Shown here: positions 33,648 to 41,658 of the stretch, one piece after another | How positions within the stretch are numbered: position 1 is the first letter of the stretch | Layout: the number at the start of each line of letters is the position of its first letter | Assembly (NCBI GenBank): GCA_937858775.1 | Contig: CALLYX010000364.1 | Span: 1 to 54,029, forward strand | Reading direction: 5' to 3' | Source: an uncultured bacterium | GTDB taxonomy: Bacteria > Auribacterota > Tritonobacteria > UBA1439 | Length of the DNA stretch: 54,029 bases | Notes under the pieces: model-generated | The model's input: the letters and a program-made list of their open reading frames with translations, nothing else | Databases searched by the model: none | What the model was told of the DNA's origin: nothing | Made by a program: the position numbers and the translations under genes

Positions 33648-34256
33648 GAATCTTTTTTTATCTTCCCCCCCGGGCACTCCCCCCCGCGAAATGCCCGGTC
33701 TGCCCCTCCGCTGAGTATGCCCGATCCGGCAGCTTATAAGCTTTTTGGGGACGAAAATAGCTTCCAAGGCCTTGCCGGCGGTCCGAAATGTCTATCTCCA
33801 ACCGCCGCAACATGATATCGCGGCTCAATCCCAATTATCAACACACTCATCCCACCCGGTTCACGATCTACCGGTGTGTTCCCGCATCCCTGTCCCGATT
33901 GTCTTGGCTGGAGTTTTCCCAGTTTTCGGAGAAGAGGTGAAACGCACACATAAACCTGAGAAACCGGGGATACAATATCCCCAGTTTTGAGAATCGCAGG
34001 GCAAGGAATGAGCGCTCTAATCGGCCCCATTACAATGGATTACGTTCCACCTGGCCTGCTTCTCGAGGGCTGCACAAAGCAGTGTTCTTCCGATTCCTTG
34101 TAACGGCAAGTGCCCTTATTCAGAAATGACGGATTCCACTTCTTGAAAGTGCGAACCCGCGTCCTGCCAATATGCTATGACTTTCCATTGCTAAATAATG
34201 GGGAATGTCCCGATTGTCTTGGACATCCCCGGGAGGCGCACCTAAAATAGATTCGT
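33648..34256. other. 609-bp non-coding region with one hairpin
   Basis: GGGGATA (33966-33972) pairs with TATCCCC (33976-33982) around CAA. Flanking AAAC and GTTT extend the stem (33961-33987), a possible weak bidirectional terminator. No gene was seen. Confidence 0.4.
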
Positions 34257-35588
34257 ATGAAAATCGCGGCGGATCGAAGGATGCTTGATTTCCTGAAGCG
34301 CGGCATCTGGCGGATACGGCTGGAGGGCGCACCGCGCAGGCACTCCTTCCTGATACGCAATGCCCGCGTCGTCCTGCTCGCCCTCAGGGGATTCAACGAG
34401 GACAAATGCTCCCTCCGCGCCTCCGCCCTGACATTCTTCACCCTCCTCTCGATCGTCCCGATCCTCGCGCTGGCGTTCGGCGTGGCGAAGGGGTTCGGCC
34501 TCGACCAGACGCTCGAGAAGGAGGTGCTGTCGAAGGCCCCGATACAGGGCGAGGCGCTGAACAACCTCATCGCCTTCTCGCGCCGGCTGCTCGAGAACAC
34601 CCGCGGGGGCCTGGTCGCTGGGGCGGGGGTCTTGCTTCTGTTCTGGACGGTGATGAAGGTGCTGGGAAACATCGAGGGCTCGTTCAACGACATCTGGGGT
34701 GTCAAGCGCATGCGCGGCTGGGACCGCAGGTTCCCGGACTACCTCTCGGTGGTGCTGATCTGCCCGATCCTGCTGATCGTCGCGAGCGGCGTCACGGTCC
34801 TCGTCACCACGCAGGCGAAGCTGATCGCCGCGAGGATCGCCTTTCTGGGGCCGGTCACCCCCGTGATCCACATTCTCCTCCGCCTGCTCCCCTACACGAT
34901 CGTCTGGTTCATCTTCTCCTTTCTCTACATCTTCATCCCGAACACCAGGGTCAATATCGCCTCCGGCCTTCTCGGCGGGGTGGCCGCGGGCACGATCTAC
35001 CAAGCGGCGCAGTGGCTCTACGTGCATTTCCAGGTCGGCGTGGCGCAGTACAACGCCATCTACGGCACCTTCGCCGCGCTGCCCCTCTTCCTGGTCTGGC
35101 TCGAGACGAGCTGGACGATCATCCTCTTCGGCGCGGAGGTGTCTTTCGCGCACCAGAACGTGGACACGTACGAGTTCGAGCCCGACTGCCTCGAGGCGAG
35201 CCGCGCCCTGAAGCGGCTCGTGGCGCTGAGAGTGGCGAGCCTGGCGGCCAGGGACTTCTCCCTCGGAAGGAGGCCCCGCACCGCACAGGAGATCTCCGGG
35301 GAGACGGGGATCCCGATCAGGCTCGTCCAGGAGATCCTCTTCGAACTGGCCGAGAGCGGCGTCCTCGCGCCCGTCTCGGGGGAGGGACAGCGCGCGCCGG
35401 CGTACCAGCCGGCGGCGGACCTCGACCTGCTCACCGTCAAGTATGTCATGGACAAGCTGGAGGCCCGTGGGAAGGACACCGTGCCTATCCCGGAGACGAA
35501 GGAGATGGAGAGGATAGCGGAGAGCTTGCGGGGCCTCGGGAAGGCGATGGAGCAATCCCCCTCGAACGTGCGTCTGAGGGACATCTAG
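34257..35588 (+). CDS. YihY/BrkB (UPF0761) membrane protein with C-terminal winged-helix
   Basis: A 443-residue inner-membrane protein. Family motifs include ASALTFFTLLSIVPILALAF, TRGGLVAGAGVLLLFWTVMK, EGSFNDIWGVKRMRGWDRRF, PNTRVNIASGLLGGVAAGT and YGTFAALPLFLVWLETSW. About six transmembrane helices are predicted at residues 40-295. The C-terminal ~140 residues form a cytoplasmic domain with RTAQEISGETGIPIRLVQEI, a helix-turn-helix-like segment found in a subset of the family. Once called ribonuclease BN, which was a misassignment; the true function is unclear. Single gene. Confidence 0.92.
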   Translation: MKIAADRRMLDFLKRGIWRIRLEGAPRRHSFLIRNARVVLLALRGFNEDKCSLRASALTFFTLLSIVPILALAFGVAKGFGLDQTLEKEVLSKAPIQGEALNNLIAFSRRLLENTRGGLVAGAGVLLLFWTVMKVLGNIEGSFNDIWGVKRMRGWDRRFPDYLSVVLICPILLIVASGVTVLVTTQAKLIAARIAFLGPVTPVIHILLRLLPYTIVWFIFSFLYIFIPNTRVNIASGLLGGVAAGTIYQAAQWLYVHFQVGVAQYNAIYGTFAALPLFLVWLETSWTIILFGAEVSFAHQNVDTYEFEPDCLEASRALKRLVALRVASLAARDFSLGRRPRTAQEISGETGIPIRLVQEILFELAESGVLAPVSGEGQRAPAYQPAADLDLLTVKYVMDKLEARGKDTVPIPETKEMERIAESLRGLGKAMEQSPSNVRLRDI

Positions 35589-36483
35589 GGGATCTCCGGT
35601 TCGGCATCACCCCCGGGGAGATCGGGTCCTCCCCCTTTCCGCCGGTGATTCGTTCGAGTCCCTTCACGCGTGAAGGGGAAGGGCCGCGGGGGCGGCGCGG
35701 CGGAGACCGGGCAACAGCCGCTTCCGGCCCGACGGGCGCGGAAGTTCCCCGCGATGAGGCGCGGCCCCATAACCCGCTGCTCATCAGCGGAACAGAAGGC
35801 AACGATCATTCGGCGGATCCGATCGGGCGGGCCGCCAAGGAGTTCCGGCGCCCCCGCGGGCGCCATGGCCGACCATCCGCCGAACATGGACACGGCCGCG
35901 AGAAGGCCCCTTCATCGCGGCGCCACCTGCGAACGAACTATCGGCGAACGGGCGCCGCGCGCTCCCCTGGGAGATCGAACTCGTGCCGCGGAACCGTCAC
36001 CGGCGAAAATGACGCACAACGGTCGAACGACAGGGGGGAGGATGCCTTTTTACACGAACCCCCTGGCGCCGCCTTATCCTTCTTATTTCGGAGGAAGCGC
36101 GGAGCCCGATGTATAATGAGCCAAACCGGATCACGCCCCCGCCGGGATGGAATCCGATCGCCATGGTGGCCGCTGAATGGCAAAGGAGAAGGCGCCCCAC
36201 GACCGTATCGACATGCCATCGGAGAGGGCGCGGCTGCGCCCCATCCCCGGCCGATCGCCGGGCCCCGGATCGCAACTCCGCCGCCGGATCCCCCCGTACG
36301 ACGGATATCGGCCGCTGATCCGGCTCGCCGGCGACCGCCCGCAGGGGGGCGGGCGTGCGGCGGACGGGGATGGTGCGGGAGAGAGATCCGCTCGAAACGG
36401 AAGATGAAAGAACGGGCGCATCCGGGACGCCGTCGTGGCCGAGCCGGGGCGCGTGCCCGGTACGCTCGTCCAAGGAGGTCCGC
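35589..36483. other. 895-bp region without a supportable gene
   Basis: Long frames exist only as antisense or frame shadows of low-complexity, high-GC sequence (Pro/Arg/Gly-rich). CCCTTCACGCGTGAAGGG at 35660-35677 is a perfect 18-bp palindrome shortly after the YihY gene and may act as a transcription terminator stem. The last 20 bp hold a strong ribosome binding site (AAGGAGG) for the next gene. Confidence 0.45.
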
Positions 36484-37230
36484 ATGAAAGCCGTAGCGCT
36501 CAACTCCAGCCCCAAGATGCAGGCCGGGAACACCGCGCTCATCCTCGATCCTTTTCTCGAAGGGATGCGCGAGGCGGGGGCAGAGGTGGATCTTTTCTAC
36601 ACGCGCAGGCTCAAGGTCAATCCGTGTCTCGGCTGCCTGTACTGCTGGCTTCACGAGCCGGGTGTCTGCGGCCTGCGGGACGACATGGACATCCTTGAGC
36701 CGAAGCTGCGCGCCGCGGAGCTGCTCGTCCTCGCCACCCCCCTCTACATGGACGGAATGACGGGTTCTCTGAAAAATATCCTCGATCGCATGGCCACTCG
36801 CGCAGAGCCGCTCTTCGAGATGCGCGATGGGCGGTGCCGGCATCCCGTCCGCGCCTGGATCCGCACAAAGGCCATAGCGCTGGTGTCGAGCTGCGGCTTG
36901 TGGGAGATGGACAACTTCGATCCGCTCCTGAATCATCTCCGGGCGGTGTGCGAGAACTTCGGCGTCGCGTTCGCGGGGGCGCTGCTAAGGCCGCACGGCG
37001 AGGCGATGCGCCTGTTGCAAGAAGCGGGGGAGGTGCCCGGCGGCATCCTCGAGGCCGCCCGCGAGGCGGGAAGGCAGTTCGGCCGCGGGGAGACGATACG
37101 GCGGGAGGTGCAGGCCGCGGTGAGCCGCGAGCTGCTCCCCCGCGATCGGTATATCGAGGCGGTCAACCGGCATCTCCGGGAGCGCCTCGCCGCGGCGGGA
37201 TACCGTCCGCCCGGCAGCCCCGTCCACTGA
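36484..37230 (+). CDS. Iron-sulfur flavoprotein (NADPH-dependent FMN reductase fold)
   Basis: A 248-residue cytoplasmic protein; ATG at 36484 with AAGGAGG 7 bp upstream. The flavodoxin-like core shows VALNSSPKMQAGNTALIL (phosphate-binding loop for FMN), LLVLATPLYMDGMTGSLKNI and ALVSSCGLWEMDNFDPLL. Between strands lies NPCLGCLYCWLHEPGVCGLR, a compact CX2CX2CX7C motif. That is the arrangement that binds a 4Fe-4S cluster in Isf-type iron-sulfur flavoproteins, which move electrons in anaerobes and reduce O2 or H2O2. A C-terminal extension (~190-248) is helical. No redox partner is adjacent. Confidence 0.85.
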   Translation: MKAVALNSSPKMQAGNTALILDPFLEGMREAGAEVDLFYTRRLKVNPCLGCLYCWLHEPGVCGLRDDMDILEPKLRAAELLVLATPLYMDGMTGSLKNILDRMATRAEPLFEMRDGRCRHPVRAWIRTKAIALVSSCGLWEMDNFDPLLNHLRAVCENFGVAFAGALLRPHGEAMRLLQEAGEVPGGILEAAREAGRQFGRGETIRREVQAAVSRELLPRDRYIEAVNRHLRERLAAAGYRPPGSPVH

Positions 37231-37270
37231 GTCGGCGGCTTCGGGCGGGCGGCGGGAAGGCCGGCGCGGT

Positions 37271-37483
37271 TCAGGCGCCGGGGTAGTAGCGGGTGTCGCG
37301 CCCCCGCTTGACGATCTCCTCGCATTCGGCGCAGTAGCCGCTCTCCCGGCGTCTGAAGAGGCGCCTGCGGCACTTGAGGCACTTCCGCACATAGACCTCT
37401 TCGACCACCAGGGCGACGATGGCCAGGAAGGCCGCCCCGATCACGATAGCGATGATCGCCAAGCCCCCGGGTCCGAGCCACAT
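37271..37483 (-). CDS. Small membrane-anchored zinc-ribbon protein
   Basis: A 70-residue protein. Residues 6-28 form one transmembrane helix (GGLAIIAIVIGAAFLAIVAL). A basic Cys-rich domain follows, with KCLKCRRRLFRRR and YCAECEEI (two CxxC pairs, one zinc ribbon). It is convergent with the flavoprotein gene, 40 bp away. Function unknown. Confidence 0.7.
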   Translation of the reverse strand: MWLGPGGLAIIAIVIGAAFLAIVALVVEEVYVRKCLKCRRRLFRRRESGYCAECEEIVKRGRDTRYYPGA

Positions 37484-37523
37484 GACCGCCTCCTCCCGCC
37501 GGCCGTACTATACTCTCACCGCG

Positions 37524-38270
37524 TCAGATAGATGACAACGCTGAATTTGCGGGGGCGGAGTGGTGGTTGTACGGGAAGACCCGGAGATTCGGCCCCATGA
37601 CCGGCAGGCGCGCCACGTGACTGCTCTTGTCATGCGGCGAGCCGTGCCAGCTCCCCTCCCAGCTGAGCGTGATCATCCGCGGGTCCGCTTCCCCTGCGAA
37701 GTTCTCCTCGAAGCCGGAGTAGCGCCGCGCCCCACGGCGCCCTCCGGGATCGGCCGCGAAGACCACGCCGAGGGAGAGCGGTCTCTCGTTCGGGCCGTGC
37801 TGTTCGAACTAGACAAAGACATCGGCGTGGCGCCGGCCGTCCAGATCGAGATAGCCCCCAGGGCTGACGCCCGCGCCGGCGCCGATGGCGGCGCCGTCGC
37901 AGACGGTCACCGTCTTCGAGGCCCGCGCCGGGTTCGCGCAATGCCCCGTGAACCGGGCAGTGCAATTTCAGCATATCCGCCCGGCCCCCGTTTTACGCCC
38001 GATACAGGATTGGCGGCGCGTTCCAGGCGAATGCGCCGCCGAAGCCGGGGGGAATGATCTTCCGCCCGGGCATGATCCGCTCCCGATCCACGCAAGGCGT
38101 GATCCCGGGCCGGCTCGGGGCTTGAGTTCAGTGCGCGCGGAGCGCGGATTGGGCCTTCCGGGCGCGGATCCCCGCCTTTCGCATTCCGAGGAGGAGAATC
38201 TTCCCGTTCGGCTGGTGGGCAAGGAGCGGTAACGCCGCGTATTGGTCCCCACCGCGGGAAACGGGATCGA
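37524..38270 (-). pseudogene. Decayed gene, several broken frames
   Basis: Protein-like segments on the minus strand follow each other in different frames. First GDQYAALPLLAHQPNGKILL (near 38250), then CVDRERIMPGRKIIPPGFGG up to ILYRA (stop near 38005). Then comes RFTGHCANPARASKTVTVCD through GGYLDLDGRRHADVFV, a TAG stop at about 37810, and FEQHGPNERPLSLGVVFAAD through to NSALSSI (stop at 37524). The stop inside one long sensible frame and at least one frame change point to a decayed or misassembled gene. The QPNGKILLLG piece recalls delta-60 beta-propeller repeats. Function cannot be assigned. Confidence 0.45.
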
Positions 38271-38320
38271 CGCGACCGTTCCGGGCCGCCGCGCGCCTTG
38301 CCGCCGTCTCCCGGCGGCCG

Positions 38321-39217
38321 TCACCAGATCGTCCAGGCGATCTCGTCGCTCTCCCCCCGGAAAAGATCCATCCTGGAGATGGGCGCCACCCAGTAGCCGA
38401 CGCCGCCGACCGTCTTCCGCTCGACCCCGAACTCGACCCTGGCGAGGTCGTACCGCCTCGAATGCTCCTGGAGATCCCTGGCCTGCTGCTCCGTTATGAT
38501 GAACGTGACCCCCTGCGGCGTCAGCGCCGTCGAACTGCCCCCCCGATGCCTTCCGCCCTTCTGGAACTGGGGCGGGAGCAGCTCTATCGCGAAGAAGCCC
38601 TCGTGGCGCTGGAGCGTTCCGAGCTTGACCTTCGAGAAGAGCAGCCTCTGGCCCTGAAAGCGCGCCGGATCGCCCTCGATGTCCGGGAGGGCGGCCTGCG
38701 GCGGTGTAGCGGCCCGCGTCGGCGCCGCTTCCACGCCGGGAGCGGGACGCGGCCTGCTGAGGGCGCGGAAACGCTCCTCGCGCGTCGCAGTCGGCCGGGC
38801 CGCGGGCCTTGGGGCGGCGATGCTAACGGCCGGCCGCGCCTGGCCCGCGGCTTCCTCCGCCCCCACCACCTCGCCCTGGCCGAGGCCTGGGCAGCTCGAC
38901 GCGTTGCCGTAATAGTCGATCTCTTCGCGCGCGATCTCGAACTGCACCCCGTACGACTCCACGGTGACGCCCGCCGGCGATTCGCGGACAATGGTGCACG
39001 GCATCACCGATCCGTTCTTGAACTTCACGACGCTGCCTTCCGAGCCCTCCGGCGCGCTGGCCGGAGAGATGCTGGTCGGCGCGGCCCCCTTTGCGGGGCC
39101 GGCCGCGTCCCGGGCAGCAGTGGGAGGGGCGGAGGGAGCCGCCTCCTGGCCGGACGCGGCGGAAAGGGAACAGGAAACGAGAATGAACGCCGCGACCGCA
39201 GCCGCCTGGATCTTCAT
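38321..39217 (-). CDS. Exported Ala/Pro-rich protein with a short beta domain
   Basis: A 298-residue protein; ATG at 39217 with GAAGGATC upstream. A signal peptide (AAAVAAFILVSCSLSAASGQ; its Cys could make it a lipoprotein) is followed by an Ala/Pro/Ser linker. A small domain, VVKFKNGSVMPCTIVRESPA and VQFEIAREEIDYYG, resembles the LKNG..I.G.IV...GV.V modules of exported proteins. After another Pro-rich linker, a C-terminal domain (~195-298) contains LLFSKVKLGTLQRHEGFFAI and ARDLQEHSRRYDLARVEFGV. No family recognised. Likely periplasmic. Confidence 0.78.
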   Translation of the reverse strand: MKIQAAAVAAFILVSCSLSAASGQEAAPSAPPTAARDAAGPAKGAAPTSISPASAPEGSEGSVVKFKNGSVMPCTIVRESPAGVTVESYGVQFEIAREEIDYYGNASSCPGLGQGEVVGAEEAAGQARPAVSIAAPRPAARPTATREERFRALSRPRPAPGVEAAPTRAATPPQAALPDIEGDPARFQGQRLLFSKVKLGTLQRHEGFFAIELLPPQFQKGGRHRGGSSTALTPQGVTFIITEQQARDLQEHSRRYDLARVEFGVERKTVGGVGYWVAPISRMDLFRGESDEIAWTIW

Positions 39218-39429
39218 GATCCTTCGGGCCTCCCCCAGCGGATGCGCGAAAAAATGATCGGGTCCAAAACCCGGATCCCCCGGCCGCGACGCCGCCGGCG
39301 GACGGCCTGCGCGGCAAACCAGCCTACCACAATGGGCCGCGAAATCGGGCACCTTTTTACACTCACCGGCGCAGCGGCGGCGCCTCCCGCCGCTGTCCCC
39401 CGGCAAAACGGCCGCCTGGCGCCCCGGGC

Positions 39430-39732
39430 TCAAAACCATGGGCGGCGCTCCATGGGCCTCCCGTACTGATCGGATCCCACCCCTAGGCCGTAGGCGTCCG
39501 GCTTAACGCGGAGCGTGGGGTCCGGAAGTCTGGGGGCCCCCTCGACAGGATTCTTCGGGGCCCATTGATAAGGCCTTCCCGTCGCGTCGGAATCAATGCC
39601 CGGCCCGTACGCGTTCCTCCTCCCAGGGGAGAGCAGACCGTCTCCCGAAACGCCGAAGTCGTATTTGCCTTCCTCCTCAGCGAAGAGAAGCGGCGAGGCG
39701 AGGAGCAGAAATAATGCGAGGCACCTTCTCAT
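39430..39732 (-). CDS. Small exported protein with two Tyr-Gly repeats
   Basis: A 100-residue protein with signal peptide (CLALFLLLASPLLFAEEE). The mature part has two related repeats, NAYGPGIDSDATGRPYQWAP (~40) and DAYGLGVGSDQYGRPMERRP (~79). The consensus is (N/D)AYG-x-G-(I/V)-x-SD-x-x-GRP. Its start overlaps the stop of the DUF488 gene (ATGA), so it is the last gene of the serS-linked set. Short YGLGVG.D.YGRP motifs occur in other uncharacterised bacterial envelope proteins. Confidence 0.75.
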   Translation of the reverse strand: MRRCLALFLLLASPLLFAEEEGKYDFGVSGDGLLSPGRRNAYGPGIDSDATGRPYQWAPKNPVEGAPRLPDPTLRVKPDAYGLGVGSDQYGRPMERRPWF

Positions 39733-40295
39733 GGCCGATCCACCCTCGGTTTTCGACCGCCGTTTGCGTTCCGCGCCCGCGGCAGATCCGCCGTCGCGCA
39801 GGCGCTCCCGTCCTGAAGAATGTGGAGCGCCTTCCAGCCGCGCCCTTCCATGTCCGCGCCCACGGCAAGCCTGTGGCATTTCAGCGGATCGCCCTCCGCG
39901 CAGAGGATCGCCGCGCCGCCCCTTTCGGCGATCTTCTCCAGCGCGTCCAGCCCGGCGCGGTATGCCGCCGTCCCCCTGTGCCTCTCGAATCCGCCCTCGA
40001 CGAAGCCGCCCAGGGAGCCGCCCAGGTATTCGTACCCGATCCGCTCCTTGGCGAGGGCCTCGCGCAGCGCCCCGCGGTTGAAGTCCGGGTTCCACCCGTA
40101 CGGCTTCGAGCGTATGTCGACGACGACGCGGACGCCGTTTCTCTTCAGCGCCTCCATTAAAAGCCGCAGCGGGCCGTTCCCGGTCCCGACGGTGTAAAGA
40201 ACGCCCCGTTTCGCCCCCGCCGCAGAAGGAGTCCCCGGCCCCGGGCCGGCCGCGGCCATTGCAGCCCCGACCGTGAAGACGCCCAGCGCGCGCAT
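39729..40295 (-). CDS. DUF488-family protein with N-terminal extension
   Basis: A 188-residue protein; its ATG overlaps the serS stop by one base (TGATG). DUF488 motifs are clear: VLYTVGTGNGPLRLLMEALK, VRVVVDIRSKPYGWNPDFNR, YEYLGGSLGG and ILCAEGDPLKCHRLAVGADM. The last carries the conserved Cys and the CHR motif. The first 30 residues (LGVFTVGAAMAAAGPGPGTP) look like a signal peptide, which is unusual since DUF488 proteins are normally cytoplasmic. The true start might instead lie further in. Biochemical role unknown. Coupling to serS and to a small exported protein is shown by the overlaps. Confidence 0.85.
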   Translation of the reverse strand: MRALGVFTVGAAMAAAGPGPGTPSAAGAKRGVLYTVGTGNGPLRLLMEALKRNGVRVVVDIRSKPYGWNPDFNRGALREALAKERIGYEYLGGSLGGFVEGGFERHRGTAAYRAGLDALEKIAERGGAAILCAEGDPLKCHRLAVGADMEGRGWKALHILQDGSACATADLPRARNANGGRKPRVDRP

Positions 40296-41581
40296 CAGCC
40301 GCCGCCCTTCCGCCCGATGACCTCCGCCCCGCCCATGTACGGGACGAGGGCGCCGGGAATGGACACCGTCCCGTCGGCGTTCTGATAATTCTCCACGATC
40401 GCTATGTATGTCCGCGCCAGGGCAACGCCGGATCCGTTCAGGGTGTGGGGGTAAAATGTCCCCTTCCCCTCCTTGAGTCGGCATCGTATCCCGGCCCGCC
40501 TCGCCTGGAAATCGCCGCAGGTGCTGACCGAGGCGACCTCGAGCCACTTCCCCGCCCCCCCCGCCCAGACCTCGATGTCGTACGTCTTCGCTGAGGCGAA
40601 GCTGATCTCGCCGGCGCAGAGCTCCAGGACCCGGTACGGCAGCCCCAGAGCCCGCAACACCTCCTCAGCGTGTCCAAGCATCTCGTCGAGCGCCAGGAAC
40701 GAATCCGCGGGCCGCGTGAATTTCACAAGCTCCACCTTGTCGAACTGGTGAACCCGAATAAGCCCGCGGGTATCCTTCCCGTACGAGCCCGCCTCCCGCC
40801 TGAAGCACGGCGAGTACGCCACGTAGCTGATCGGGAGCTCCCTCTCGTCTATAAGCCGGCCCCGGTGAATATTCACGAGGGGTACCTCCGCGGTCGGGAT
40901 TAGAAATAGATCGTCCTGTTCGCAGAGGTACATATCCCCTTCGAGCTTCGGTAGCTGCCCTGTTCCCAGCATGCACTCCCGCCTGACCATGTACGGGGGG
41001 GCCACCTCCGTGTAACCGTGTTTCTCCACATGCATATCAAGCATAAAGCCGTATAGCGCCCTCTCCAGGCGGGCGCCCATCCCCTTGAAGAGCGGGAAGT
41101 TGGAGCCGCTCAGGACGCTTCCCGACGCGAAATCGAGAATCCCCAATCTCTCTCCCAACTCCCAATGTTGCGACGGCTCGAAATCGAATCTGCGCGGCTC
41201 CCCGCAATGCTTGACTATCCTATTATTATCACTACATACCCCACTGGGGATCGATTCAGATGGTATATTTGGGATACGAAGCATTAAATCTTCTATATTT
41301 GAGTCTATCTCCGCCACTTTCATGTCAAGAACTTCTATCCGCCCCGACACCTCTTTCATCTCGTCGATGGCGGCGGACGCGTTTCCCCCGCAAGCCTTCG
41401 CCTTGCCGACCTCCCTGGAAACGGCGTTTTTACGGCTCTTGAGGCCTTCCGCCTCCGTAAGCAGTCGACGCCGCTGGGCGTCCATGCGGAGGAGCTCGTC
41501 GATGGCGCTCGTGTCGCCTCTGCGGGCGAGCGCGTCTTTGACCGCCGCGGGGTCTTTGCGGATATACTTTATGTCGAGCAT
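40295..41581 (-). CDS. serS: Seryl-tRNA synthetase
   Basis: A 428-residue class II synthetase charging tRNA-Ser. The N-terminal coiled-coil arm spans ~residues 27-105 (MDAQRRRLLTEAEGLKSRKN, DMKVAEIDSNIEDLM). The catalytic core shows motif 2, PCFRREAGSYGKDTRGLIRV, the serine and ATP residues in IPTAEVPLVN and KTYDIEVWAGGAGKWLEVAS, and motif 3, HTLNGSGVALARTYIAIVEN. Length is normal. It follows gyrA by 77 bp and is coupled to the DUF488 gene downstream. Confidence 0.97.
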   Translation of the reverse strand: MLDIKYIRKDPAAVKDALARRGDTSAIDELLRMDAQRRRLLTEAEGLKSRKNAVSREVGKAKACGGNASAAIDEMKEVSGRIEVLDMKVAEIDSNIEDLMLRIPNIPSESIPSGVCSDNNRIVKHCGEPRRFDFEPSQHWELGERLGILDFASGSVLSGSNFPLFKGMGARLERALYGFMLDMHVEKHGYTEVAPPYMVRRECMLGTGQLPKLEGDMYLCEQDDLFLIPTAEVPLVNIHRGRLIDERELPISYVAYSPCFRREAGSYGKDTRGLIRVHQFDKVELVKFTRPADSFLALDEMLGHAEEVLRALGLPYRVLELCAGEISFASAKTYDIEVWAGGAGKWLEVASVSTCGDFQARRAGIRCRLKEGKGTFYPHTLNGSGVALARTYIAIVENYQNADGTVSIPGALVPYMGGAEVIGRKGGG

Positions 41582-41658
41582 CGGACCGCACCTTTCATCA
41601 ACGCGCTATTCCCCTCTCTCGCACGGCCGGGGCCCTGACCGCCGCGGCCTCACCATCC

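Noticed and set aside
34406..36487. 693-residue open frame over the YihY gene and the gap after it
   Set aside because: Arg/Pro/Gly-rich composition in an alternate frame of YihY; the true frame has transmembrane helices and family motifs.
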